This document shows, one piece after another, positions 1 through 6,321 of a stretch of DNA of 20,731 nucleotides; position 1 is the stretch's first letter; each line of letters starts with the position of its first letter. Position numbers and translations under genes: made by a program. Source of the stretch: an uncultured Negativicutes bacterium (GTDB lineage: Bacteria > Bacillota > Negativicutes > Acidaminococcales > Acidaminococcaceae); assembly GCA_937926555.1 (NCBI GenBank), contig CALAZX010000149.1:1-20731 (forward strand). The letters run 5' to 3'. The notes under the pieces were generated by a model. That model did not search any database. It saw nothing but the letters and a program-made list of their open reading frames with translations, and was not told the origin of the DNA.

Positions 1-47
1 CATGTATACAAACTGACTAGGCTGTCCAAGCCTGAGGAGGAGAAAAC

Positions 48-596
48 ATGAGAAAACTTTTCGCATTCATATTCGCAGCACTGACCGTACTGTGCCTCAA
101 CGTTCCTTTCGTTGGAACCGCTGAAGCGGCCAAGGTGGCCATTGTCCCCATCGAGATCAATGAGCAGCAGGTGGAACGCGCAGGCGACTTCACTGGCTAC
201 TACTGGGACATCATGGTGGAGAAATTCAAGTATCCGGATTTCGACCTGATTGACGATGACACGGTATCCAAAGTCATCCCCGAGGACGGCCTGAAGGACT
301 TCAGCAAAGACACCCTGATGGATGTGGCCAGAAGAACCGGTGCCGACATCGTTGTGGCAATGCGCCTGGACAAAGTGACGGACCGAGCACTGAACTTCAG
401 AAGAGAGCCGGCCCTGGAATGCGTGATGCGTGGCGAATACGCTTCCTACAACCGCGTGACCGGCAACTACTACAACAAGAACATCCGGTACAAAGAGGAG
501 ATTGAGGAAGTGCTGACCTACCGCACCGACTGGCAGCAGAAGGCTTTCGCCCGCATGACCAGCCGTTATGTGGACAGAACCATCGCTGTGAGATAA
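48..596 (+). CDS. secreted protein of unknown function, TolB/CsgG-N-terminal-like pattern
   Basis: A 182-residue exported protein. A clear signal peptide covers about residues 1-27 (MRK, a hydrophobic core, then an AEA cleavage site before AKVAIVP). There is no lipobox, so the mature protein is probably periplasmic. It opens with a beta strand (VAIVPIEIN), followed by a helix, 'FDLIDDDTV', and 'TGADIVVAMRLDKV'. This alternation resembles the N-terminal domains of TolB, CsgG and related envelope proteins that start 'aIlPf', but the match is by eye and weak. The second half (about 110-182) is rich in Tyr, Arg and Glu and I recognise no motif. The ATG at 48 follows a strong GAGGAGG at 34-40 with good spacing, which fixes the start. 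A small inverted repeat (AGGCT/AGCCT, 19-33) sits just before the SD. The gene is monocistronic at its 3' end because a terminator follows. Export is well supported; function is not known. Confidence 0.85.
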   Translation: MRKLFAFIFAALTVLCLNVPFVGTAEAAKVAIVPIEINEQQVERAGDFTGYYWDIMVEKFKYPDFDLIDDDTVSKVIPEDGLKDFSKDTLMDVARRTGADIVVAMRLDKVTDRALNFRREPALECVMRGEYASYNRVTGNYYNKNIRYKEEIEEVLTYRTDWQQKAFARMTSRYVDRTIAVR

Positions 597-630
597 TAGC
601 GGCGGAAACAGTTTCAAGGTGGAAAAATAA

Positions 631-657
631 AAGGACGGTCCCCGGACCGTCCTTTTT
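631..657 (+). terminator. intrinsic (Rho-independent) terminator
   Basis: AAGGACGGTCC (631-641) and GGACCGTCCTT (644-654) are perfect reverse complements and the second arm runs into a T tract. With a realistic loop of four bases this is about a 10-bp GC-rich stem. It closes the transcript of the secreted protein 35 bases after its stop. The A-rich left flank also makes it potentially bidirectional, although no gene is found on the opposite strand. Confidence 0.93.
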
Positions 658-695
658 GTATGTCATAAATTTTTCTATCTTTTCAGCTTGAAATT

Positions 696-704
696 TGGTA
701 TAAT
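696..704 (+). promoter_or_regulatory. extended -10 promoter for the small membrane-protein genes
   Basis: TGG directly before TATAAT (699-704) gives a perfect -10 hexamer with the TGn extension. No good -35 hexamer is found at 16-18 bases spacing, only T-rich sequence around 671-682; extended -10 promoters often do without one. Transcription would begin near 711, about 65 bases before the first codon. It lies after the terminator at 631-657, so it probably starts the long co-directional run that includes maf, radC and mre. Confidence 0.75.
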
Positions 705-710
705 AGATTG

Positions 711-775
711 GTATATATATAAGTGGGTCTTCGGGCGTATCCGCCTCCGGACACCACCTTAGTGGAGGGATTTTT
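711..775 (+). promoter_or_regulatory. structured 5' leader with Shine-Dalgarno-pairing segment and terminator-like end
   Basis: The leader can fold in two exclusive ways. Fold A is an imperfect long stem: AAGTGG (721-726) with CCACCTT (754-760, one bulge), GTC (727-729) with GAC (750-752), and GGCG (734-737) with CGCC (742-745). Fold B pairs CCTCC (744-748) with GGAGG (764-768), the Shine-Dalgarno of the next gene. A variant of fold B stacks CCTC/GAGG on CAC/GTG (755-757 with 762-764) and is followed two bases later by seven T residues (771-777), like a weak terminator. Such a switch between folds would be a plausible attenuation or translation-control device. I do not recognise a known riboswitch class. 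The base pairing is seen; the function is inference. Confidence 0.4.
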
Positions 776-1270
776 TTGAGAGAGATTTGTAGAGAATCGA
801 CCCAGCGCTCCCGGTCGAAGATGGGCATCGCGTATGTGGTGCTGCTGGCCATCTGCTGCAGCTGGGCCTATGAGGCGTATCAGCTTCAGCATACCGGTAT
901 GTGGAGCCCCGCCGGCATCGGCATGAACATGGTCTGGCTGGGACTGTGGATCTGGAAAGTGTTCTACCGGTATGAATATATCCTGCGGGAAAACGAGCTG
1001 GAGATCGTGACCATCGGCCTGTGGAAACAGGGGTCCTACAAGGTGGACCTGACGAAGACCGAGAGCTTCGCCCAGAAATACCGTCACGACTTCTTCAACA
1101 AGACCAAGATCGGTCACTATATCCACCGGTACAACATGGCGGACGAGCATCCGACCCGCCTGCTGGTGTTCCGCGAGGGCAAGGGCCTGGCCGGCGTGAT
1201 TTTCTCCTGCAGCGACGAGTTCCTGGACGAGATGAGACGGCTGATGCCCGACAAGTACCTGGGATTCTGA
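776..1270 (+). CDS. two-helix membrane protein with bacterial PH-like domain
   Basis: A 164-residue protein. Two hydrophobic helices lie at about residues 17-32 and 46-64. They are followed by a soluble beta-rich domain (about 66-164) with the pattern 'YEYILRENELEIVTI...YKVDLTKTESF...LLVF'. That resembles the bacterial PH domains found after paired transmembrane helices (YdbS/YdbT-like), but this is a pattern judgement only. The start is TTG at 776, chosen because GGAGGGA (764-770) sits five bases upstream; the first ATG, codon 16 (821), has no clear SD and would cut close to helix 1. A T7 run overlaps the start codon. It is the first of three small membrane-protein genes and lies directly behind the structured leader. 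Its cellular role is unknown; an envelope function is inferred only from neighbours. Confidence 0.8.
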   Translation: MREICRESTQRSRSKMGIAYVVLLAICCSWAYEAYQLQHTGMWSPAGIGMNMVWLGLWIWKVFYRYEYILRENELEIVTIGLWKQGSYKVDLTKTESFAQKYRHDFFNKTKIGHYIHRYNMADEHPTRLLVFREGKGLAGVIFSCSDEFLDEMRRLMPDKYLGF

Positions 1271-1375
1271 TTCCCGGTTCCGGCCGGCCGCAAGGGGCCG
1301 GACAGTGATTCTGAGTGAACTGCGGCAGGGGAGATTCCCCGCCGCCCATCCGATTTATAGAGAGGTGTCTGATTG

Positions 1376-1669
1376 ATGGTAGATCTGGAAAACATGCCTA
1401 TGAACGACTTCACGAGCCGTCTGCTGACGGTGTTCTTCCTGACGTTCGTGCTGATTTTCATCGTGGCGAAAGTGCTGGGGCCTGAACGGAAGGAAGCCTG
1501 GTTCAAACGTCGTACCAAGTACACGTTCTTCAACCGCCGGGGCATTTTCGGCGAGTATATCAACTTCGGCTATCCCCGCACCTGGCAGGGTGTCCTGGTG
1601 GCCGTGCTGATGTACGGTGTGATTTTCATCCTGGGATTCTGGTACATTTTTGTCCATCCCTATGCGTAA
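1376..1669 (+). CDS. small two-helix inner-membrane protein, unknown
   Basis: A 97-residue protein with two hydrophobic segments (about 15-35 and 71-93). A basic linker between them ('PERKEAWFKRRTKYTFFNRRG') suggests the loop faces the cytoplasm, with both ends outside. I recognise no family. The ATG at 1376 is preferred over the TTG immediately before it (1373) because AGAGGTG (1361-1367) is then eight bases away. It is followed after 15 bases by the RseC-like gene and is likely co-transcribed with it. The 105-base gap before it contains short inverted repeats (for example GGCCGG/CCGGCC near 1281-1301) but no T-tailed terminator. The reading frame shows the same third-position G/C bias as its neighbours, supporting that it is real. 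Confidence 0.75.
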   Translation: MVDLENMPMNDFTSRLLTVFFLTFVLIFIVAKVLGPERKEAWFKRRTKYTFFNRRGIFGEYINFGYPRTWQGVLVAVLMYGVIFILGFWYIFVHPYA

Positions 1670-1684
1670 GAAGGAGTCTGTGAA

Positions 1685-2143
1685 GTGATAAAAGGTGTTG
1701 TGATGGCCGTCAAAGGTGAACGTGCCAAAGTAAGAGTCAATTTCAAGGAGACCGATGAGAAGGGGCTGCGGGCGTATATCGACTGCTGGAACCCCATCAG
1801 CGCCCATCCCGGCGACAATGTGATCATCGAGTACCGCAAGGTGGACGAGAAGAAGGCGAAGCTCTTCATGATCTTCCTGCCCATCGGCTGCGCTGCGGCC
1901 GGCGGCATTTTCGGCACCACCATGGCGGGCTATTTCCATATGGGTCAGTGGTACTGGCCCTTCGTGGGCGGCAGCGTGTTCGCATGGCTGCTCATCGCCT
2001 ATAACTACATCAAGATTTTCAAGCGTGACGCGATCACCAAGAAAGAGCAGCTGACCATCGCCGCTTTCGAGCCGGTCTCCTTCGAGATCGACCTGAACGA
2101 CGAGGAAGAGGACAAGGTGGAATCCTTCCTCTACAAACGCTGA
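1685..2143 (+). CDS. RseC/MucC-like membrane protein lacking the cysteine cluster
   Basis: A 152-residue protein whose plan fits the RseC/MucC family (PF04246, SoxR-reducing/sigma-E regulators). It has an N-terminal strand 'IKGVVMAVKGERAKVRV', a loop, 'HPGDNVIIEY', then two transmembrane helices at about 60-82 and 90-111 ('IFLPIGCAAAGGIFG' and 'WPFVGGSVFAWLLIAYNYIK'), and a C-terminal acidic tail. E. coli RseC is 159 residues. The loop normally holding several cysteines contains only Cys34 (and Cys69 lies in a helix), so redox or iron-sulfur chemistry proposed for the family is unlikely here. The start is GTG at 1685, preceded by GAAGGAG (1670-1676); an internal ATG at 1703 would remove the conserved first strand. 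Family assignment is moderate; no rseA, rseB, sigma-E or rnf gene is nearby. Confidence 0.65.
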   Translation: MIKGVVMAVKGERAKVRVNFKETDEKGLRAYIDCWNPISAHPGDNVIIEYRKVDEKKAKLFMIFLPIGCAAAGGIFGTTMAGYFHMGQWYWPFVGGSVFAWLLIAYNYIKIFKRDAITKKEQLTIAAFEPVSFEIDLNDEEEDKVESFLYKR

Positions 2144-2184
2144 TACTGAGGTACCGTATTCCTGGAGGAAAAGGAGTGGAGAGC

Positions 2185-2871
2185 ATGAAAATCAGACTGG
2201 CGTCCGGGTCGTCCCGGCGTTATGAGCTGCTGCGGCAGATGGACTGGAAGGTGCAGGTGTGCCCTGCGGACTTCGACGAGGTGAAGACCATCGCCCAGGC
2301 CGCTGTCCGCACTTCCTCCGCCGAGCTGGCGGAGCTTTTCGGAGCCCCTCCGGGAGTGCAGGTGTCCGCCGATCCGGTGCCGGACTGTGTCCGGGAGCAG
2401 GAGGGGGCGGACCTGGTCTGTGTCTACAACGCCTGGGGCAAAGGCCTGGCGGCCGCACGGCAGCAGGGGGACGAAGCCCCTGTGGTGGCGGCGGACACAG
2501 TGGTGGTGCTGGACGGGGAGATCCTGGGAAAACCGGCGGACGCCGCGGATGCGGTACGGATGCTGGAGAAGCTCTCCGGAAGGGACCATGAGGTGAAAAC
2601 CGGCGTAGCCGTTTTCTATAAAGACCGTTTCCGGACGGCGGTGGTGACTACAAAAGTCCATTTCCGCCGGCTGACCGCTGAGGAGATAAGCTGGTACGTG
2701 GGTACCGGCGAGCCCCTCGACAAGGCGGGAGGATACGGCATTCAGGGGAAGGGCGCCATTTTTGTGGAGTCCATCGAAGGAGCCTACGACAATGTGGTAG
2801 GCCTGCCGCGCACTTGTCTGTACAGAATGTTTTCTGAAATGGGAGTGATGCTGGTTGACCTGGAAAATTGA
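2185..2871 (+). CDS. maf: Maf family nucleoside triphosphate pyrophosphatase
   Basis: A cytoplasmic enzyme of the Maf/Ham1 fold that hydrolyses non-canonical or pyrimidine nucleoside triphosphates to the monophosphate, linked to house-cleaning and to septation arrest. Seen motifs: 'RLASGSSRR' at the N-terminus, 'AADTVVVLDGEILGKP' with catalytic-site Asp104, 'LSGRDHEVKTGVAV', and 'DKAGGYGIQGKGAIFVESIEG' then 'VVGLP'. The YGIQG form is that of the YhdE (dTTP/UTP) subgroup rather than the YceF (m7GTP) subgroup. The protein is 228 residues, about 30 longer than usual, because of an inserted stretch at about residues 35-72. The ATG at 2185 follows AAGGAG (2170-2175); a GTG at 2176 would place the start inside that SD. 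The 3' end overlaps radC by 17 bases. maf-radC-mre is a classic Firmicute order. Confidence 0.93.
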   Translation: MKIRLASGSSRRYELLRQMDWKVQVCPADFDEVKTIAQAAVRTSSAELAELFGAPPGVQVSADPVPDCVREQEGADLVCVYNAWGKGLAAARQQGDEAPVVAADTVVVLDGEILGKPADAADAVRMLEKLSGRDHEVKTGVAVFYKDRFRTAVVTTKVHFRRLTAEEISWYVGTGEPLDKAGGYGIQGKGAIFVESIEGAYDNVVGLPRTCLYRMFSEMGVMLVDLEN

Positions 2872-3538
2872 GGAGCTCAGCCCGGAGGACCGTCCCCGGG
2901 AGCGGCTGTATGCCATGGGCACACAGGCGCTAAGCAATGCGGAGCTGCTGGCCGTACTGATCGGCAGCGGCACACAGGGCCGTTCGGCTCTGCGGATTGC
3001 GGCGGACATGACGAAAGACAGGGGGCTGTACCGGAAGGTGGCCAAATGGCACCGGGTACAGGAGTTCGAGAAAGTCAAAGGGATTGGCAGAGCCACCGCA
3101 GCCAGGATTCTGGCAGCGATGGAACTGGGTAAAAGGATAGCATGCGCATCAGCTGTTGAGTCGGAACGCATCTCGTCACCGGCTGACGGGGCTCAGTATC
3201 TGATGGGCAGGCTAAGACACGAGACCCATGAGAGGTTTCTCGTCCTGCTCCTGAACACGAAAAACAGAGTAATCAAGCTGGAACAGATCTCGGAAGGCTC
3301 ACTGAACAGCTCGGTGGTCCATCCCCGTGAGGTCTTCGCACCGGCGATTGTGCAGCACGCCGCCTGTATCCTGGTGGCCCACAATCACCCGTCGGGGGAT
3401 CCCCGGCCCAGTGCGGAGGACAGGAAGCTCACCGGCATCCTGGTGAAGACGGGGAAGATCCTGGGCATCCCGGTGCTGGACCATCTGGTCATCGGGGACG
3501 GAAGCTACTACAGCTTCAAGGAGCACGGTGAGTTCTAG
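2855..3538 (+). CDS. radC: RadC family protein (JAB/MPN metalloprotease-like domain)
   Basis: A 227-residue RadC. The N-terminal 'EDRPRERLYAMGTQALSNAELLAVLIGSGTQG' and the helix-hairpin-helix 'VKGIGRATAARILAAMELGKRI' are family hallmarks. The C-terminal JAB domain shows the metal site H176-x-H178 in 'AHNHPSGDPRPSAED' with Asp189. Despite the name, a direct DNA-repair role has been disputed and the biochemical activity is unclear. The start is TTG at 2855, inside the end of maf, with GGGAGTG at 2841-2847; it keeps the conserved opening up to RPRERL, which the next ATG (2912) would lose. Translation is probably coupled to maf. Codon choice is less G/C-biased in the middle (about 3090-3290) than in adjoining genes. 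After the stop there are 139 bases with no terminator before mreB. Confidence 0.93.
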   Translation: MTWKIEELSPEDRPRERLYAMGTQALSNAELLAVLIGSGTQGRSALRIAADMTKDRGLYRKVAKWHRVQEFEKVKGIGRATAARILAAMELGKRIACASAVESERISSPADGAQYLMGRLRHETHERFLVLLLNTKNRVIKLEQISEGSLNSSVVHPREVFAPAIVQHAACILVAHNHPSGDPRPSAEDRKLTGILVKTGKILGIPVLDHLVIGDGSYYSFKEHGEF

Positions 3539-3677
3539 TCCGTGGAGACTGTTCTTTAACGGGTGCGCAGGGGGACCTGACGCGTATGGGATGAAAGGCG
3601 GCACGGCCCGCTGTGGAGACACGGCGGAAGCGGCCGCGGCAAAGAGCATCCCAGTCTTATTTATGAGGTGAAAGTAT

Positions 3678-4727
3678 ATGTTAGAATGGCTGAAAGACGG
3701 ATTATTCCAAAGATTTCATAATGACCTGGGTATCGACCTGGGAACGGCGAACACGCTGGTGCACTGCAAGGGCAAGGGCATCATCATCCATGAGCCCTCC
3801 GTTGTGGCGGTGGACCATGAGACCAACGAGGTGCTGGAGATCGGCGCCGAGGCCAAGCAGATGATCGGGCGCACACCCGGCAACATCATCGCCATCCGTC
3901 CTATGAAGGACGGTGTCATCGCCGATTTCGACATCACCCAGTCGATGCTGAAATATTTCATCCACAAGGCCCTGGGATCCCATTCCCTGATCCGGCCCCG
4001 TATCGTTGTGGGCGTGCCCAGCGGCGTGACGGAAGTGGAGAAGCGCGCTGTCATCGACGCTGCCATCCAGGCAGGCGCCCGTGAGGCGTATCTGATTGAG
4101 GAGCCCATGGCTGCGGCCATCGGCGCGGGCCTGCCCGTGCAGGAGGCTACCGGCAGCATGGTCGTTGATATCGGCGGCGGCACCTGCGAGGTGGCTGTCA
4201 TCTCCCTGGGCGGCATCGTTGTGTCCAAATCCATCCGGACCGGCGGCGACGCCATCGACGACGCCATCATGCGCTATATCCGCAAGACTTTCAGCCTGCT
4301 CATCGGCGAGCGTACGGCGGAGGCCATCAAGATCAAACTGGGCACCGCCATGTTCGTGGACGAGCCGGAGACCATGGAGATCCGCGGCCGCGACCTGGTG
4401 AGCGGACTGCCGAAGAACCTGGAGATCAACGCCAACCAGGTGTGCACCGGCATCGCCGAGCCTGTCTCCAACATCGTGGAGGCGGTACGCAGCACCCTGG
4501 AGAAGACTCCTCCGGAACTGGCTTCCGACATCATCGACAGAGGCATCGTCATGACCGGCGGTTCCTCCCTGCTGCGCAATCTGGACAAACTGCTGAGCAA
4601 AGAGACCGGCATGCCGGTGTATGTCAGCGACGAGTCCCTGGGCTGCGTGGTGCTGGGCACCGGTATCTGTGTGGAAAATATCGACGTGTACAAGAAAGGC
4701 TTCATGGCTTCCAACAGCAAGCTGTGA
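3678..4727 (+). CDS. mreB: rod shape-determining actin homologue MreB
   Basis: A 349-residue bacterial actin that polymerises under the inner membrane and directs the peptidoglycan elongation complex. Seen nucleotide-site motifs are phosphate-1 'IDLGTANTLV' (about 19-28), phosphate-2 'VVDIGGGTCEVAV' (about 162-174), and the adenosine motif 'GIVMTGGSSLL' (about 289-299). 'IEEPMAAAIGAG' (140-151) holds the glutamate expected to activate water for ATP hydrolysis. The first 13 residues (MLEWLKDGLFQRF) look like the amphipathic membrane-binding helix known from Gram-negative MreB. ATG at 3678 is preceded by GAGGTG (3665-3670). Length and position before mreC favour MreB over the paralogue Mbl. The 139-base upstream gap holds no clear promoter or terminator. 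Confidence 0.97.
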   Translation: MLEWLKDGLFQRFHNDLGIDLGTANTLVHCKGKGIIIHEPSVVAVDHETNEVLEIGAEAKQMIGRTPGNIIAIRPMKDGVIADFDITQSMLKYFIHKALGSHSLIRPRIVVGVPSGVTEVEKRAVIDAAIQAGAREAYLIEEPMAAAIGAGLPVQEATGSMVVDIGGGTCEVAVISLGGIVVSKSIRTGGDAIDDAIMRYIRKTFSLLIGERTAEAIKIKLGTAMFVDEPETMEIRGRDLVSGLPKNLEINANQVCTGIAEPVSNIVEAVRSTLEKTPPELASDIIDRGIVMTGGSSLLRNLDKLLSKETGMPVYVSDESLGCVVLGTGICVENIDVYKKGFMASNSKL

Positions 4728-4759
4728 TCCCTTTCCCGTAAATAGATAGGCTGTGGAAT

Positions 4760-5809
4760 ATGAAGAAGCAAAGATTTGTGATAGTCATAGCGGTGCTGGC
4801 ACTGCTGTCCTGCATGGTTCTGGCAGTGAACCAGCGGTGGCGGTTCCCTCTGGTGAACCGGGCCGTGAACGCTGTGCTGCTTCCGGTGAACGGCGCGGTG
4901 CTGGCGGTTCATGACGCCATCGCCGGGTTCGCGGAGAACAACCGGACGCGCGCATCTTTGCAGGCTGAGAACCTCCGGCTGAAGAAGCGGCTGGAGGAGC
5001 TGAACAGCGCGGAATACCGTCTGGCGCTGCTGGAGGCTGACAACAACCAGCTCAACGCCATGGTGGGCTACAAGAACGGACATCCCGAACAGAGCCTGAT
5101 GCCCGCAAGGGTCATCGCGCTGGCTCTGGGCGATCTTCACGACGCCTATTTCCTGGACAAAGGCACTGCTGACGGCGTCCAGGAGAACATGGTTGTGGTG
5201 ACCAGCGAAGGCATGGCCGGCGTGGTGGATGAGGTTTATCCAAGCTACAGCCGCCTGCTGCTGATCTCCAGCAGCCAGTGCCGTGTGGGCGCCAAGGTGG
5301 TCCGCAACGAGTCCCGCGCGGTGGGCATCGTCTCCGGACAGGGGCCGGGCCATGCGCCGCTGCGGATGGACTACCTGAACCAGGATGACGACATCCGCGA
5401 GGGGGACATGGTGGTCACCAGCGGTATCGGAGGCAAGTATCCCGCCGGCATCTATATCGGCAAAGTGAGCAAAGTGACGCTGGATAACACCCGGTTGCAG
5501 AAGGTGGCGGAGATCCGCTCCTCCGTGAACCTGGAGGCCCTGGACAAAGTGTTCGTGGTGACCAGCGTGGACGAGAGCAAACGGCTGATACTGGAAGCGT
5601 TAAAAGCGAAAGAAGAGGCTGCGGCGAAAGAAGCCGCGGAAATGCGTAAGAAAGGCAAAGGAGCGGCCGCGAAACAGGACGGCAAAGCCGACAAGGACGG
5701 TAAGGACACCGCCGGCGACGGCAGGAAGGCCGCCGTCAAGGACGGCTCCGGAGCCAAGGCAGGGGAAGAGGGCGCCAAGCCCGCAGAGAAGAAGGGGGCA
5801 GCGCAATGA
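4760..5809 (+). CDS. mreC: rod shape-determining protein MreC with long charged C-terminal tail
   Basis: A bitopic periplasmic scaffold linking MreB/MreD to PBP2 and activating it. Residues 5-23 form the membrane anchor. Residues about 60-100 form a leucine-rich coiled coil ('ASLQAENLRLKKRLEEL'). Residues about 110-270 are the double beta-barrel domain ('PARVIALALGDLHDAYFLDKGTADGV', 'GMAGVVDEVY', 'VVTSGIGGKYPAGIYIGKV'). The remaining 70 or so residues (about 280-349) are low-complexity Lys/Ala/Gly/Asp/Glu and are not part of the usual fold. The Shine-Dalgarno upstream of ATG 4760 is weak, and the gene follows mreB by 32 bases, so translation may depend on upstream ribosomes. It overlaps mreD by four bases (ATGA). 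Confidence 0.95.
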   Translation: MKKQRFVIVIAVLALLSCMVLAVNQRWRFPLVNRAVNAVLLPVNGAVLAVHDAIAGFAENNRTRASLQAENLRLKKRLEELNSAEYRLALLEADNNQLNAMVGYKNGHPEQSLMPARVIALALGDLHDAYFLDKGTADGVQENMVVVTSEGMAGVVDEVYPSYSRLLLISSSQCRVGAKVVRNESRAVGIVSGQGPGHAPLRMDYLNQDDDIREGDMVVTSGIGGKYPAGIYIGKVSKVTLDNTRLQKVAEIRSSVNLEALDKVFVVTSVDESKRLILEALKAKEEAAAKEAAEMRKKGKGAAAKQDGKADKDGKDTAGDGRKAAVKDGSGAKAGEEGAKPAEKKGAAQ

Positions 5810-6306
5810 GAAACAGCTCCTGGATTCTGATGGGTTTCCTTCTGCTGGTCTTGCAGACGACTTCTTTAGGATTATTCAGGGGCAGTCTCTATTTTGACTT
5901 GCCCTTGATTTTTATTTATTGCCTGGCATTGCTGCGGGGTCCCTGGCAGGGACTGCTCTGCGGCGCGGTGCTGGGACTGCTGATGGACATGGCGTCCCCG
6001 CTGGTGTTCGGGTTCTACACCCTGACACGGGGACTGTGCGGTCTGGGGGTCGGCAGCGTGAAAGAGATGATTTTCAAGAACAATCATACCTACCACGTGC
6101 TGCTGATGGGCGGCATCAGCCTGCTCTCCCGTCTGCTGTACCTGATTCCCACGGCATACCGGGCCGGCAGCGCGGCTGCCATCATCCCGGCCTATGCCCT
6201 GGACACACTCTGTTATTGCCTGGGGAATATGCTCCTGGTCCTGCCGGTGCTGAAATGCGCCATCCGCGTGGAGCGGTGGATCCGGGAAGAGGATCCCCAG
6301 TACTGA
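5806..6306 (+). CDS. mreD: rod shape-determining membrane protein MreD
   Basis: A 166-residue, very hydrophobic protein with about five membrane segments and family pattern 'LPLIFIYCLALLRGPWQGLLCGAVLGLLMDMAS...GFYTLTRGLCGLGVG'. The 'G.. GLLMDM' segment is typical of MreD. It is an integral subunit of the elongasome, pairing with MreC to control PBP2-RodA. ATG at 5806 overlaps the mreC stop (ATGA), implying translational coupling; the SD lies inside the mreC tail codons. The first 40 codons use more A/T-ending codons than the surrounding genes (about 5820-5930). Assignment rests on hydrophobic pattern plus operon position. Confidence 0.92.
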   Translation: MRNSSWILMGFLLLVLQTTSLGLFRGSLYFDLPLIFIYCLALLRGPWQGLLCGAVLGLLMDMASPLVFGFYTLTRGLCGLGVGSVKEMIFKNNHTYHVLLMGGISLLSRLLYLIPTAYRAGSAAAIIPAYALDTLCYCLGNMLLVLPVLKCAIRVERWIREEDPQY

Positions 6307-6321
6307 GAAAGGATTTTTAAC

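Noticed and set aside
1..18. TATACA at 5-10 as a -10 box for the first gene
   Set aside because: Too close to the window edge to see a -35 and the match is only moderate; cannot be supported.
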